Positions 17,284 through 26,469 are shown, counted from the first letter of the stretch. The stretch: DNA of 64,000 nt from Burkholderia sp. WP9 (GCF_900104795.1 NZ_FNTG01000001.1:1426001-1490000); one strand, 5' to 3'. The notes: a model not told the origin generated them from the letters alone. Numbers and translations: made by a program.

Positions 17284-18651
17284 TTACTCCGTTGCGTGCG
17301 CGTGCATCACACCGGAGTGCATCGACCACGCCATCCACGGACGGCGCAGCGCGACGATCGCAAGGAACGCGCATGCCGCCAGCGCGCCGAACGTCGCAAA
17401 GCCCATCTGATAGCTGCCCGTGCTTTCCTTGGCGATACCCATGACGACCGGCAGATAGAATCCGCCGATGCCGCCTGCCGCGCCGACAATGCCCGACATC
17501 AGACCCGTACGGCCGGCCCAGCGATGCGGCACCAGCTGGAAGGTCGCACCGTTGCCGAGGCCAAAGGCCACATACAGGCACAACAGCAGTGTGATGCCGC
17601 CCGCCATCGAAGGCATGGCAGCGGCGAACACGAAGTCGCACAACGAGATGATAGCGAGCAGGAAGGTCAGCGCGCGCACGCCGGACACCTTGTCGGCGAT
17701 CAGGCCGCCGAGCGGTCGCACCATTGCGCCGGTCGCGGCGAGCAATGCCATGAAGAGACCCGCGTCGATCTTCGAGAGCTGATAGAGGTTGGTCAACAGC
17801 AGCGAAACATATGAGGACATGCCGACGAAACCGCCGAACGTAATGCTGTACACCAGCATGATCGCCCACGTGTCACGCTCGGCCAGCACCGCGCGATAGC
17901 GCTTGGGCAGCACCGCGATGGCCAGCAATGCGCCGATCACCGGCAACAGCAGCACACCGGTCTTGCCGGAGCCGAACATGCCGGCTTCGACCAGCAGCAC
18001 CAGCACGATCAATCCGGCGAGCGTCACCGCGAAGCTGCCGAATGCGCGCAGCACGCTACCCGATTTCACGCCCGAATCATTGGCCCAGAAATAGAGCGTG
18101 ATCGCCGCGATCGCGAGCAACGGAAGTGCGCCGCCGGCGGCCATCTGCCAGCCGTAATGCGTGGCCAGCTGCGGGAACAGGAAGCCGTCGAGCACCGCGC
18201 CGATATTGCCGGCCGCGGCGAGGCCGAGCACGAGACCTTGCACCTTCGGCGGATAGTTGCTGCCGGCCATCGGCAGCGCCACAGCGAAACTTGCGCCGCC
18301 GACGCCGAGGAACACGCCGAGCACCAGCAGGACCGTGTATGACGGCACGGAAGGCATCAACGGCAATACGATGGTCGGCACCGCCGACAACAGCACGCCC
18401 ATCAATGCAATGCGCTTGCCGTGAGCGGATTGATACAGATTACCCAGCGTAACCCGTAGAATCGCGGCCGACAGCACCGGCACCGCGACCAGCAGTCCCT
18501 GTTGCGCGGGCGTCATCGCTATGCTCTTGCTGATGAACGGCGCGAGCGGTCCATACAGGACCCAGACGGTAAAGCCGGTGTCGAAATAGAGGAAACACGC
18601 CACCAGCGCGCGCCAGTCCCCACTCTTTAGGGAGCTCATCACGTTTTTCAT
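17284..18651 (-). CDS. Nitrate/nitrite transporter (NNP family, NarK/NasA type)
   Basis: 455 residues, twelve predicted membrane segments. The NNP signature region is present around residues 105-150 (GVGGASFAVALPMAG, then YPPKVQGLVLGLAAAGNIGA), and a second glycine-rich signature occurs late (SGIVGAAGGIGGFYLP). These families move nitrate by proton symport or nitrate/nitrite exchange. The ATG at 18651 follows GAGGA with good spacing. It lies about 200 bases after the nitrate reductase gene and has its own sigma-54-type promoter, so it can be expressed under nitrogen limitation separately from the nirBD-nasA transcript. Confidence 0.92.
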   Translation of the reverse strand: MKNVMSSLKSGDWRALVACFLYFDTGFTVWVLYGPLAPFISKSIAMTPAQQGLLVAVPVLSAAILRVTLGNLYQSAHGKRIALMGVLLSAVPTIVLPLMPSVPSYTVLLVLGVFLGVGGASFAVALPMAGSNYPPKVQGLVLGLAAAGNIGAVLDGFLFPQLATHYGWQMAAGGALPLLAIAAITLYFWANDSGVKSGSVLRAFGSFAVTLAGLIVLVLLVEAGMFGSGKTGVLLLPVIGALLAIAVLPKRYRAVLAERDTWAIMLVYSITFGGFVGMSSYVSLLLTNLYQLSKIDAGLFMALLAATGAMVRPLGGLIADKVSGVRALTFLLAIISLCDFVFAAAMPSMAGGITLLLCLYVAFGLGNGATFQLVPHRWAGRTGLMSGIVGAAGGIGGFYLPVVMGIAKESTGSYQMGFATFGALAACAFLAIVALRRPWMAWSMHSGVMHAHATE

Positions 18652-18747
18652 CAGACATCCTCACAAAACTGATTTTTCGACTATCCGGCAGATTGCGCCA
18701 CGCGCTACGCACCGGAATGATCACGATGTTGAAAACCGGCATGAACA

Positions 18748-18763
18748 TGCAACCTCCATGCCA
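18748..18763 (-). promoter_or_regulatory. Sigma-54 (-24/-12) promoter for the nitrate transporter
   Basis: On the minus strand this reads TGGCATGGAGGTTGCA, matching TGGCACG-N4-TTGCA with correct GG-GC spacing. The expected start of transcription is near 18738, giving a leader of about 87 bases before ATG 18651. No terminator or paired hexaloop hairpins are visible in that leader. Confidence 0.6.
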
Positions 18764-18851
18764 TCCGGCTCCGTCTTTTGAAGCTTCACTGCGTACTCGT
18801 TGAAACCTTGAAACGGTGAACGCACTCGTCGCTCTGAAAAGCGTGCGGCTA

Positions 18852-21800
18852 TCAATAAACGTCGCGTGCGTAGCGTTTTTCCTGCGCGAGGCGGCTCACG
18901 TAGTCGAGCGCTTTCTCATCGCTCATGCCGCCGTGCCGGGCGACCACTTCCTTGAGCGCCGCATCGACGTCTTTCGCCATCCGGTTCGCGTCGCCGCACA
19001 CGTAGAAATGCGCACCGTCTTCGAGCCATGCCCACAATTGCGCACCCTGCTCGCGCATGCGGTCCTGCACGTAGACCTTGTCCGCCTGATCGCGCGAGAA
19101 CGCGACGTCGAGACGGGTCAGCACGCCGCTGTCGCGCATCGATTCAAGTTCGTCGCGGTAGTAGAAATCGGAGGCGGCATGCTGCTCGCCAAAGAACAGC
19201 CAGTTGCGTCCCGTGTCGCCACGTGCACGCCGCTCGTGCAAGAAGCCGCGAAACGGTGCAACGCCAGTACCGGGCCCGACCATGATCATCGGAGTTTCCG
19301 AACCATGAGGAGGACGAAAGTGTGCGGACTTCTGCACGAACACGGGAACGTTGACATCGCCCGCGCGATCCGCGAGAAAAGTAGACGACACGCCTTTGCG
19401 ATGACGGCGCCCGTTGCTGTAGCGCACGGCGGCAACCGTCAGATGAACTTCGCCGGCATGGGCCTTCGGGCTCGAGGCGATCGAGTAAAGACGCGGTTGC
19501 AGACGCTTGAGCATGCCGGTCAATTCGGTTGCCGTGAGGCGCACCGGAAATTCGTGCAGCACGTCGGCGATCTGCTGGCCCCACAACCACTGTTTGAGGT
19601 CGGCCTTGCGCTCGGGCGCCAGCAGATCGCGTAGCGCGCCGTTATTGCTGCGTGCGGCGACAAACGCGAGCAGATCCGAATTCGGTCGCGCGATCTCGTA
19701 GTGCCTGGCGAGTGCATCGGCGAGACGCATTTCGCCCGCGCCCGCCACATTCACGGCGGCATCCGCGCTCAAACCGCTCAGCCCGATCAATTCGTCGACC
19801 AGTTCGGGACAGTTGCTTGGCCACACGCCAAGCGCATCTCCTGCTTCGTATTCGAGTCCCGAGTCGCCCGTGTGCAGCGAGAAGTAACGCGTGTCTTTCG
19901 CCGCGCCCTGCTTGTTCAGGCGCAGATTGCTCACGAGCCGCGATGCGGCGGGCCGCGTCTTGCTCGGCACCGTGCCCGGCACCACCGCGTTGACCATGCC
20001 GCCGGGCGGCACCGCGTACAGCGCGGCGTCCTCTTCCTTGATGCGCACGATGATGCGATCGAGCCACGCATCCGCGCTCTCCTGATACTCGCTGTCGCAA
20101 TCGACGCGGTCCATCAGCCGCAGCGCGCCTTGCTCGGCGAGCCGCTGGTCGAGCCGACGGCCATGTCCGCAAAACTGGTCGTAGTTGCGGTCACCGAGCG
20201 CGAGCACCGCGAAGCGCACGCCGTCGAGCCGAGGCGCGCCCTCGCCGTTCAATTGCGTCCAGAAACTTTGCGCGTTGTCGGGCGGATCGCCGTCGCCGAA
20301 AGTGCTTGTCATCAGCAGCACGTATTGCGCCTTGGCAAGCATTGAGGCCGGATAGTCCGCCATACACGACGTGCGGATTTCGAAGCCCGACTCCATCAAA
20401 CGAGTCGCATAGCCTTCGGTCAGCGACTCGGTGTTGCCGGTTTGCGAGGCCCACAGCAAGGTGACCTTGGGACGCGCGCGCACAATGCGCACGCCCGATA
20501 CTTGCGATGCTTGCGATGCCTGCGCATGCGAGGCCGCAAGCGGAGCGGCGGCAATCGTCGCACTGCGGCTATAAAGACCGGCTAGCAAGCCGTCCACATA
20601 CAGGCGGCTAGTGGTATCGAACGGAGCGTTGCCGGGCAGAACCGGCACGCTGTCGACGCCCTGCGCTTCCGCTGAACGCAGGCCGCCAACGAAGCCGGCC
20701 AGATAGACCCGCTGCTGATCGTTGAACGAAGGTGCGAGCGTCGGCGGCAACTGCAACAGGCCGGTGAGTGCATTGATACGGGGCATATCCAGATCCTCGG
20801 CGCTTGCCGATACGGTGTTCTCCTGCGCCGCGCTCACGGCTACGGCAACGGATGCCTCGGCGAGCACCGTATCGTCGTCATTCAGAAGCGGCTCCGTGCT
20901 GTCGGCCACAACGGGACTCAACGCGACCGCACAAAACTTGAGTTCGGGCTGCTGCGAGACCGGGTCGATCGCATCGCTCGTTACGGCGTTGATGCACAGG
21001 TCGTCGCCGAATACATCGTTCCAGTGCATCGGCGCAAAGCAGTTGCCCGCGCTCACGCGCTCGGTCACGACAGCCGGCAACACCGCGCGGCCGCGGCGCG
21101 AGCGAATCTCCACCGGGTCTTTTGCCTTGATGCCGAGCGTGGCGGCATCTTCCGGATGAATCTCGACAAACGGACCGGGGTTCAGCTTGTTGAGCATCGC
21201 GACCTTGCCGGTCTTGGTCATCGTGTGCCATTGATGCTGCAAGCGGCCGGTATTCAGCACGATCGGAAACTCACGATCCGGCAATTCGGCCGGCGCCGCG
21301 TAAGCACGCGCGAAAAACATTGCCTTGCCGCTCGCGGTCGGAAAGACGAGCCGCGGACGGCTGCCGTCCGGCAGTTCCTTGAGTGTCTGGCTCACTCCGT
21401 TGTTGAGGTAGCGAACCGGATTGCGCTCGGCGCAATCGTCCGATGCAAGCGGCCATTGCAACGGCGTTTCTTTCAGACGACGATGGCTCGCGCCGCGCAG
21501 GTCATAGCCGGTTTTGGGATTCGACGCGCGGGTGATTTCCGCGAAAACTTCCTCGGCGCTCGCGTAAGTGAAAGCCTCCGCGTAACCCATTTCGCAGGCA
21601 ATGCGCGCGATGATCTGCCAGTCCGGCAGCGCAGCGCCCGGCGGCTCAATCCCTTTTTGCATCAGCGTGACGTTGCGCTCGGAGTTGATCATCACGCCTT
21701 CGGCTTCGGCCCACAGCGCCCCGGGCAATAGCACGTCGGCGTATCGGTTGGTCTCCGTGTCGAGGAAAGCGTCTTGCGCGATCACGAGTTGCGCCGCGCG

Positions 21801-23057
21801 CAAGCCGTCGATCGCGTTCTGACGATTCGCCACGCTCGCCACCGGGTTCGTGCAGATGATCCAGCACGCCTTGATCTCGCCCGCCGCCATGCGTGTGAAC
21901 ATGTCGATCGTGCCGTTGCCCACTTCCGGTTTGAGCGTGCCCTTCCGAATGCGCCACAGGTCTTCGATAAACGCGCGGTCTTCTTCGACTAGCACCGAAC
22001 GCTGGCCCGGCAATCCCGGTCCCATGTAGCCCATTTCGCGGCCGCCCATCGCATTGGGCTGGCCAGTCAACGAAAACGGTCCGCTGCCGCGGCGGCAAAT
22101 CTTGCCCGTTGCCAGATGCAGATTGCAGATCGCGTTGGTGTGCCACGTGCCGTGCGTACTCTGATTCAGGCCCATGGTCCAGCAGCTGATCCACTCGCTC
22201 GCGGTGCCGATCATCTGCGCGGCCGCACGCAGATCGTCGAGTGCGATGCCGGTGATCTGCGCGACCTTCTCCGGCGTGTAGTCGGCGAGAAACGCAGGCA
22301 TCGCGTCCCACCCCTCGGTAGCGTCGGCGATGAAAGCGGCATCCGTATGGCCGTTTTCGTGCAGCAGATGCAGCAAGCCGTTGAGCAACGCCAGATCGGT
22401 GCCCGGCTTGATCTGCATAAAAAGATCGGCCTTCTCCGCCGTCGTGTTGCGGCGCGGATCGACGACGATCAGTTTGGCGCCGGCCTTCACGCGATCCAGC
22501 ATGCGCAGGAACAGAATCGGGTGACAGTCGGCCATATTCGCGCCGATCACGAAGAACAGGTCGGCATGATCGATGTCTTCGTACGATCCCGGCGGGCCGT
22601 CCGCACCGAGCGACAGTTTGTAGCCGCTGCCCGCGCTCGCCATGCACAGGCGCGAATTCGATTCGATGTTGTTGGTGCCGACGAAGCCTTTGGCGAGCTT
22701 GTTGACGAGGTACTGCGCCTCGATCGACATCTGACCGGACACGTAAAACGACAGCGCATCCGGTCCATGTTCGTCGAGCAGGCCGCGCAAACGCCCCGCT
22801 GTGGTGCTGATCGCCTGCGCCATGGGCAGCGGCGCCGGGTCCTGGCCACGCGCATGGCGCACGAACGCATCTTCAAGACGCCCGGACTTGCGCAACGCAA
22901 CGTGCGCCGATTGCCCCTTCGTGCACAGCCGGCCGAAGTTGGCCGGATGCTCCTTGTCGCCGGAGATCTTCACGACCTGCCCGTCCTCGACATGCAGCAC
23001 CATGCCGCAGCCAACGCCACAGTAAGGGCACACGGTTTTCACGTTAGTGGAGGACAT
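18852..23057 (-). CDS. nasA: Assimilatory nitrate reductase fused to a CysJ-like flavoprotein (NasA-CysJ)
   Basis: 1401 residues. Residues 1 to about 720 form a molybdopterin nitrate reductase: the [4Fe-4S] cysteines are Cys10, Cys13, Cys17 and Cys45, and Cys138 in SRLCMASAG is the likely molybdenum ligand. After a linker, residues from about 862 form a flavodoxin domain (LLWASQTGNTES), then an FAD-binding domain (RLYSIASS at 1189-1196) and an NADPH-binding domain (PMIMVGPGTGVAP near 1255). The chain therefore carries NADPH-FAD-FMN electron supply and nitrate reduction together in the cytoplasm. This fusion is known in related bacteria. I start at ATG 23057; a GTG at 23072 is possible. It follows nirD by 42 bases and is probably in the nirB transcript. 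Confidence 0.95.
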   Translation of the reverse strand: MSSTNVKTVCPYCGVGCGMVLHVEDGQVVKISGDKEHPANFGRLCTKGQSAHVALRKSGRLEDAFVRHARGQDPAPLPMAQAISTTAGRLRGLLDEHGPDALSFYVSGQMSIEAQYLVNKLAKGFVGTNNIESNSRLCMASAGSGYKLSLGADGPPGSYEDIDHADLFFVIGANMADCHPILFLRMLDRVKAGAKLIVVDPRRNTTAEKADLFMQIKPGTDLALLNGLLHLLHENGHTDAAFIADATEGWDAMPAFLADYTPEKVAQITGIALDDLRAAAQMIGTASEWISCWTMGLNQSTHGTWHTNAICNLHLATGKICRRGSGPFSLTGQPNAMGGREMGYMGPGLPGQRSVLVEEDRAFIEDLWRIRKGTLKPEVGNGTIDMFTRMAAGEIKACWIICTNPVASVANRQNAIDGLRAAQLVIAQDAFLDTETNRYADVLLPGALWAEAEGVMINSERNVTLMQKGIEPPGAALPDWQIIARIACEMGYAEAFTYASAEEVFAEITRASNPKTGYDLRGASHRRLKETPLQWPLASDDCAERNPVRYLNNGVSQTLKELPDGSRPRLVFPTASGKAMFFARAYAAPAELPDREFPIVLNTGRLQHQWHTMTKTGKVAMLNKLNPGPFVEIHPEDAATLGIKAKDPVEIRSRRGRAVLPAVVTERVSAGNCFAPMHWNDVFGDDLCINAVTSDAIDPVSQQPELKFCAVALSPVVADSTEPLLNDDDTVLAEASVAVAVSAAQENTVSASAEDLDMPRINALTGLLQLPPTLAPSFNDQQRVYLAGFVGGLRSAEAQGVDSVPVLPGNAPFDTTSRLYVDGLLAGLYSRSATIAAAPLAASHAQASQASQVSGVRIVRARPKVTLLWASQTGNTESLTEGYATRLMESGFEIRTSCMADYPASMLAKAQYVLLMTSTFGDGDPPDNAQSFWTQLNGEGAPRLDGVRFAVLALGDRNYDQFCGHGRRLDQRLAEQGALRLMDRVDCDSEYQESADAWLDRIIVRIKEEDAALYAVPPGGMVNAVVPGTVPSKTRPAASRLVSNLRLNKQGAAKDTRYFSLHTGDSGLEYEAGDALGVWPSNCPELVDELIGLSGLSADAAVNVAGAGEMRLADALARHYEIARPNSDLLAFVAARSNNGALRDLLAPERKADLKQWLWGQQIADVLHEFPVRLTATELTGMLKRLQPRLYSIASSPKAHAGEVHLTVAAVRYSNGRRHRKGVSSTFLADRAGDVNVPVFVQKSAHFRPPHGSETPMIMVGPGTGVAPFRGFLHERRARGDTGRNWLFFGEQHAASDFYYRDELESMRDSGVLTRLDVAFSRDQADKVYVQDRMREQGAQLWAWLEDGAHFYVCGDANRMAKDVDAALKEVVARHGGMSDEKALDYVSRLAQEKRYARDVY

Positions 23058-23099
23058 GGCGGGCAAGATCACTCGAAAAGGTTGCAGACAATCCGTGGC

Positions 23100-23453
23100 T
23101 CAAACGGCGACCCACACCTGGCCGTTTTCGACTCGCGCGGCGAACGCGCCGACGGAATACGCCGGTGTTTCCAGGCACTCGCCGGTCCGCAGGTCGAAGT
23201 GATGCTTGTAGATCGGCGAAGCGACCACGATGCGCTCGCCGAGGCTGCCGATCAGCCCGCGCGACAGCACCGCCGCCTGCGAGCCGGGGTCGAAGTTGTC
23301 GATGGCGAACACGGTGGCGTCGGCGTCACCGTTGTCAACGTGAAAAACCGCGACCTGCTCGCCGTTGACAAGCGCGCAAACGCCCGTGTTGGGCACGATG
23401 TCGTCGAGCGGGCAAACCGGTGTCCAGGCGCGTGGCAGGCGATCGTTGTTCAT
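23100..23453 (-). CDS. nirD: Nitrite reductase (NADH) small subunit
   Basis: 117 residues with a Rieske-like fold. The region matching the Rieske ligand loops (SPIYKHHFDLRTGECLETP) lacks the cysteine-histidine pairs of a true [2Fe-2S] site, as is normal for NirD. It partners NirB in the cytoplasmic NADH-dependent reduction of nitrite to ammonium. Its ATG overlaps the nirB stop as ATGA, a sign of translational coupling. The preceding sequence is open in this frame but does not look like NirD. Confidence 0.95.
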   Translation of the reverse strand: MNNDRLPRAWTPVCPLDDIVPNTGVCALVNGEQVAVFHVDNGDADATVFAIDNFDPGSQAAVLSRGLIGSLGERIVVASPIYKHHFDLRTGECLETPAYSVGAFAARVENGQVWVAV

Positions 23454-26026
23454 GACGGAAGTCCTCGGTGAAGGGTGCAAATCAATCGGACGGTTTCGAC
23501 GACGACGGGAATCGCGGCGAGCTTCGCGTGGCGCTCCGCGGGCGTGGCCGGCCGGATCTGGCCGCGTTCCTCGACGAAAGCGACGTTGCTGTCGGATTCG
23601 CCGCTGTTGACGAAATGACGGAAGCGCTTGCGCGTTTCGGGATCGGTGACAGCCTTCTTCCATTCGCACTCGTAGGTGTCGACCACGTGCTGCATCTCCG
23701 ACTCGAGTTCGTCCGCCACGCCGAGGCGATCGTTGACAACTACGTCGATCAGATACTCAAGGCCGCCTTCGAGGTTGTCGCGCCACACGCTGGTGCGTTG
23801 CAGACGATCGGCGGTGCGCACGTAAAACATCAGGAAGCGGTCGATGTAGCGCACCAGCGTTTCTTTATCGAGGTCCGAAGCGAGCAGCTCGGCATGGCGC
23901 GGTTTCATGCCGCCGTTGCCGCACACGTAGAGATTCCAGCCCTTCTCGGTCGCGATGATGCCGACATCCTTGCCCTGTGCTTCCGCGCACTCGCGCGTGC
24001 AGCCCGACACGCCGAACTTGATCTTGTGCGGCGTGCGCAGGCCCTTGTAGCGGTTCTCGATCTCGACCGCGAGGCCCACCGAATCGCCTACGCCATAACG
24101 GCACCACGTCGAGCCGACGCACGACTTCACGGTGCGCAGCGACTTGCCGTAGGCGTGGCCCGATTCGAAACCGGCGGCGATCAGCTCTTCCCAGATGAGC
24201 GGCAATTGTTCGACGCGCGCGCCGAACAGATCGACGCGCTGACCGCCGGTGATCTTCGTATAGAGGCCGTATTTCTTCGCCACCTGCCCGACCGCGATCA
24301 AACCGTCGGGGGTCACTTCACCGCCGGCCATGCGCGGCACGACCGAATAGGTGCCGTCGCGTTGAATGTTGGCGAGGTAGTAGTCGTTGGTGTCCTGCAA
24401 CGACGCGTGCTCCTTCTTCAGCACGAACTCGTTCCAGCACGACGCGAGAACGCTCGCCACCACTGGCTTGCAGATATCGCAGCCTAGACCATGACCGTGC
24501 TTCGCGAGCAGTTCGCCGAAGCTGCGCACGCCTTCCACCCGCACGATGTGATACAGCTCCTGGCGCGAATACGGAAAGTGTTCGCAGACGTGATTGTTGA
24601 CCGCGAGACCCTGCTTCTTCATCTCGGCTTTCATCACCTGCGTGACGAGCGGCACGCAGCCACCGCACGAAGTGCCGGCGCTGGTGGCGCATTTGAGTGC
24701 GCCGATGTCCGTCGCGCCCGCGCAGACCGCGGCGCATAGCTCGCCCTTCGAGACGTTGTTGCACGAGCAGATCTGCGCGCCCGCGGGCAACGCCTCCACG
24801 CCGAGCGCGGGCTTCGCGTTGCCGTCCGCCTGCGGCAGGATCAGGAATTCGGGCGACGCCGGCAGCTCGATGCGGTTCAACATCATCTGCAGCAGCGTGC
24901 CGTATTCGCCGGCGTCGCCCACCATCACGCCGCCCAGCAGGTATTTGCCGCACTCCGACACCACCAGCTTCTTGTAGACCTGCTTGCGTTCGTCGCTGAA
25001 CTGGTAGGCGCGGCTGCCCGGCGTATTGCCGTGCGCGTCGCCGATGCTCGCTACGTCCACGCCCATCAGCTTGAGCTTGGTGCTCATGTCGGCGCCGACG
25101 AATTCGGCCGTGCCACCGTGCAATTGCTTCGCCACCGCGCGGGCCATTTCATAACCCGGCGCCACGAGGCCGAACAACTGGCCGTTCCATAGCGCGCATT
25201 CGCCGATCGCATAGATGTGCGGATCGCTCGTGCGGCAGGCGTCATCGATCACGATACCGCCGCGCGGGCCGAGTGTCAGACCGCTCTCGCGCGCCAGATC
25301 GTCACGCGGACGAATGCCCGCCGAGAACACGATCATGTCGGTGTCGAGGTGGCTGCCGTCCGCGAATTGCATGCGGTGCGTGCCGGCCTCGCCGTCCACG
25401 ATCGCCGTGGTGTTCTTTTGCGTGTGCACCGTCACGCCCAGTTCCTCGATCTTGGTGCGCAGCACGCGGCCGCCGCCGTCGTCCACCTGCACGGCCATCA
25501 GACGCGGCGCGAATTCGACCACGTGCGTTTGCAGGCCCATGTCGCGCAGCGCCTTTGCGCATTCGAGACCGAGCAGTCCGCCGCCGACCACCGTGCCCGT
25601 CTTCGAGCGCGCACCGCATTCGCGCATCGCTTCGAGGTCGTCGATAGTTCGGTACACGAAGCAATCCGCGCGTTCACGGCCCTGCACGGGCGGCACGAAC
25701 GGATAGGAACCGGTGGCGAACACGAGCTTGTCATAAGGCAGCGTTTCGCCCGTCGATACCTTCACGGTGCGCGCGTCACGATCGATCGCCACGGCCTTTG
25801 CGTTTAACTTGAGCAACACGTTTTGCCGCTCGAAGAAACCCGGCTCGACCAGCGACAGGTCGTCCGCCGACTTGCCCGAGAAGAACTCGGACATGTGCAC
25901 GCGGTCGTAGGCCGGCCGCGATTCTTCGCTCAGCACCGTGATGTCGAGGCCATGCGCGGCGTCTTGTGCAAGGCACTCGACCAGTTTGTGGCCGACCATC
26001 CCGTGACCGATAACGATGATTTTCAT
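23450..26026 (-). CDS. nirB: Nitrite reductase (NADH) large subunit
   Basis: 858 residues, normal length. In order: an FAD/NAD(P)H module starting at KIIVIGHGMVGHKLVE; a BFD-like [2Fe-2S] region with CSCNNVSKGELC and CGGC; ferredoxin-like half domain; and the siroheme/[4Fe-4S] site with Cys636-x5-Cys642 (CVGSTWC) and Cys676-x3-Cys680 (CTREC). It carries electrons from NADH to siroheme and reduces nitrite to ammonium in the cytoplasm. ATG 26026 begins the family-like sequence. Upstream is a long leader with an ANTAR-type antitermination structure and a sigma-54 promoter, so expression probably needs both nitrogen limitation and nitrate or nitrite. nirD and nasA follow in the same transcript. 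Confidence 0.97.
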   Translation of the reverse strand: MKIIVIGHGMVGHKLVECLAQDAAHGLDITVLSEESRPAYDRVHMSEFFSGKSADDLSLVEPGFFERQNVLLKLNAKAVAIDRDARTVKVSTGETLPYDKLVFATGSYPFVPPVQGRERADCFVYRTIDDLEAMRECGARSKTGTVVGGGLLGLECAKALRDMGLQTHVVEFAPRLMAVQVDDGGGRVLRTKIEELGVTVHTQKNTTAIVDGEAGTHRMQFADGSHLDTDMIVFSAGIRPRDDLARESGLTLGPRGGIVIDDACRTSDPHIYAIGECALWNGQLFGLVAPGYEMARAVAKQLHGGTAEFVGADMSTKLKLMGVDVASIGDAHGNTPGSRAYQFSDERKQVYKKLVVSECGKYLLGGVMVGDAGEYGTLLQMMLNRIELPASPEFLILPQADGNAKPALGVEALPAGAQICSCNNVSKGELCAAVCAGATDIGALKCATSAGTSCGGCVPLVTQVMKAEMKKQGLAVNNHVCEHFPYSRQELYHIVRVEGVRSFGELLAKHGHGLGCDICKPVVASVLASCWNEFVLKKEHASLQDTNDYYLANIQRDGTYSVVPRMAGGEVTPDGLIAVGQVAKKYGLYTKITGGQRVDLFGARVEQLPLIWEELIAAGFESGHAYGKSLRTVKSCVGSTWCRYGVGDSVGLAVEIENRYKGLRTPHKIKFGVSGCTRECAEAQGKDVGIIATEKGWNLYVCGNGGMKPRHAELLASDLDKETLVRYIDRFLMFYVRTADRLQRTSVWRDNLEGGLEYLIDVVVNDRLGVADELESEMQHVVDTYECEWKKAVTDPETRKRFRHFVNSGESDSNVAFVEERGQIRPATPAERHAKLAAIPVVVETVRLICTLHRGLPS

Positions 26027-26093
26027 GACCGCGGTTTCCTCAATGTGCTGGTTGCGAGCGCCGTCGGGCGGCAGGTGGCGAAAGCGATTCCGG

Positions 26094-26150
26094 AAATAAA
26101 AACGGCGTCCCGCGAACCCAGTCGATGACTGAGTTCGGGGGACGCCGTTG
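26094..26150 (-). terminator. Leader terminator (attenuator) of the nirB operon
   Basis: On the minus strand the arms AACGGCGTCC (26149-26140) and GGACGCCGTT (26110-26101) form a long stem, extended inside by CGAAC/GTTCG, and are followed by a T-rich run (TTTTTATTT). It ends 68 bases before the nirB start. Its 5' arm is shared with the P2 hairpin upstream, so the two structures exclude each other. Confidence 0.8.
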
Positions 26151-26210
26151 TCCTGACCTGTGCTGCGGCGAGTACTTTGTGTTGCACTCGCAACGGATCC
26201 ACGTTGATCC
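26140..26210 (-). ncRNA. ANTAR-type antiterminator leader RNA of nirB (P1 and P2 hairpins)
   Basis: On the minus strand P1 is GGATC[AACGTG]GATCC (26210-26195) and P2 is GGAC[AACGGC]GTCC (26153-26140). Both have six-base loops with A at position 1 and G at position 4, the known recognition rule for ANTAR-domain antiterminators such as NasR and NasT. The loop and 3' arm of P2 are the 5' arm of the terminator, so stabilising P2 would prevent termination. P1 begins about six bases after the predicted transcription start. About 41 bases separate P1 and P2, longer than usual, and this spacer can fold a small GTTGC/GCAAC hairpin. Confidence 0.75.
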
Positions 26211-26225
26211 GATGGCAAGCCTTGA

Positions 26226-26241
26226 TGCAAGGCCTGTGCCA
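26226..26241 (-). promoter_or_regulatory. Sigma-54 (-24/-12) promoter for nirB-nirD-nasA
   Basis: On the minus strand this reads TGGCACAGGCCTTGCA, which fits TGGCACG-N4-TTGCA with exact GG-GC spacing. The predicted transcription start is near 26216, directly upstream of hairpin P1 of the leader. Confidence 0.75.
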
Positions 26242-26342
26242 ATTGCACCGAACCGCCTGAAAGACGCCGTGGCTCGGGGCTTCGAGGCAAATGGCACGCG
26301 CGTGCGGCGAACCCGGCGCGCGACACGTTTCGATGCAGCGAA

Positions 26343-26357
26343 GCACACGCATGGTGC
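26343..26357. promoter_or_regulatory. NtrC-type binding site 1
   Basis: GCAC-N7-GTGC (GCAC at 26343-26346, GTGC at 26354-26357), the core of the NtrC consensus TGCAC-N7-GTGCA. It lies between two divergent sigma-54 promoters, about 134 bases from the predicted nirB start. Confidence 0.55.
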
Positions 26358-26387
26358 GACGCAGCACTGTCTACGTGCGCAATCGGG

Positions 26388-26402
26388 GCACGCATGCGGT
26401 GC
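26388..26402. promoter_or_regulatory. NtrC-type binding site 2
   Basis: A second GCAC-N7-GTGC (26388-26391 and 26399-26402), 45 bases centre-to-centre from site 1 and about 100 bases upstream of the predicted cobA transcription start. A tandem pair at this distance is typical of an NtrC enhancer. Confidence 0.55.
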
Positions 26403-26469
26403 GTCACCGTCGGTTTTTTTGGGGGGAAGGCGAGACACGGCAAGGCATTGAACGCACCGTCGCGACGTA

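Noticed and set aside
26292..26307. Possible plus-strand sigma-54 element TGGCACGCGCGTGCGG
   Set aside because: The GG to GC distance is one base short, and the better-spaced element at 26470-26485 is closer to the cobA leader.
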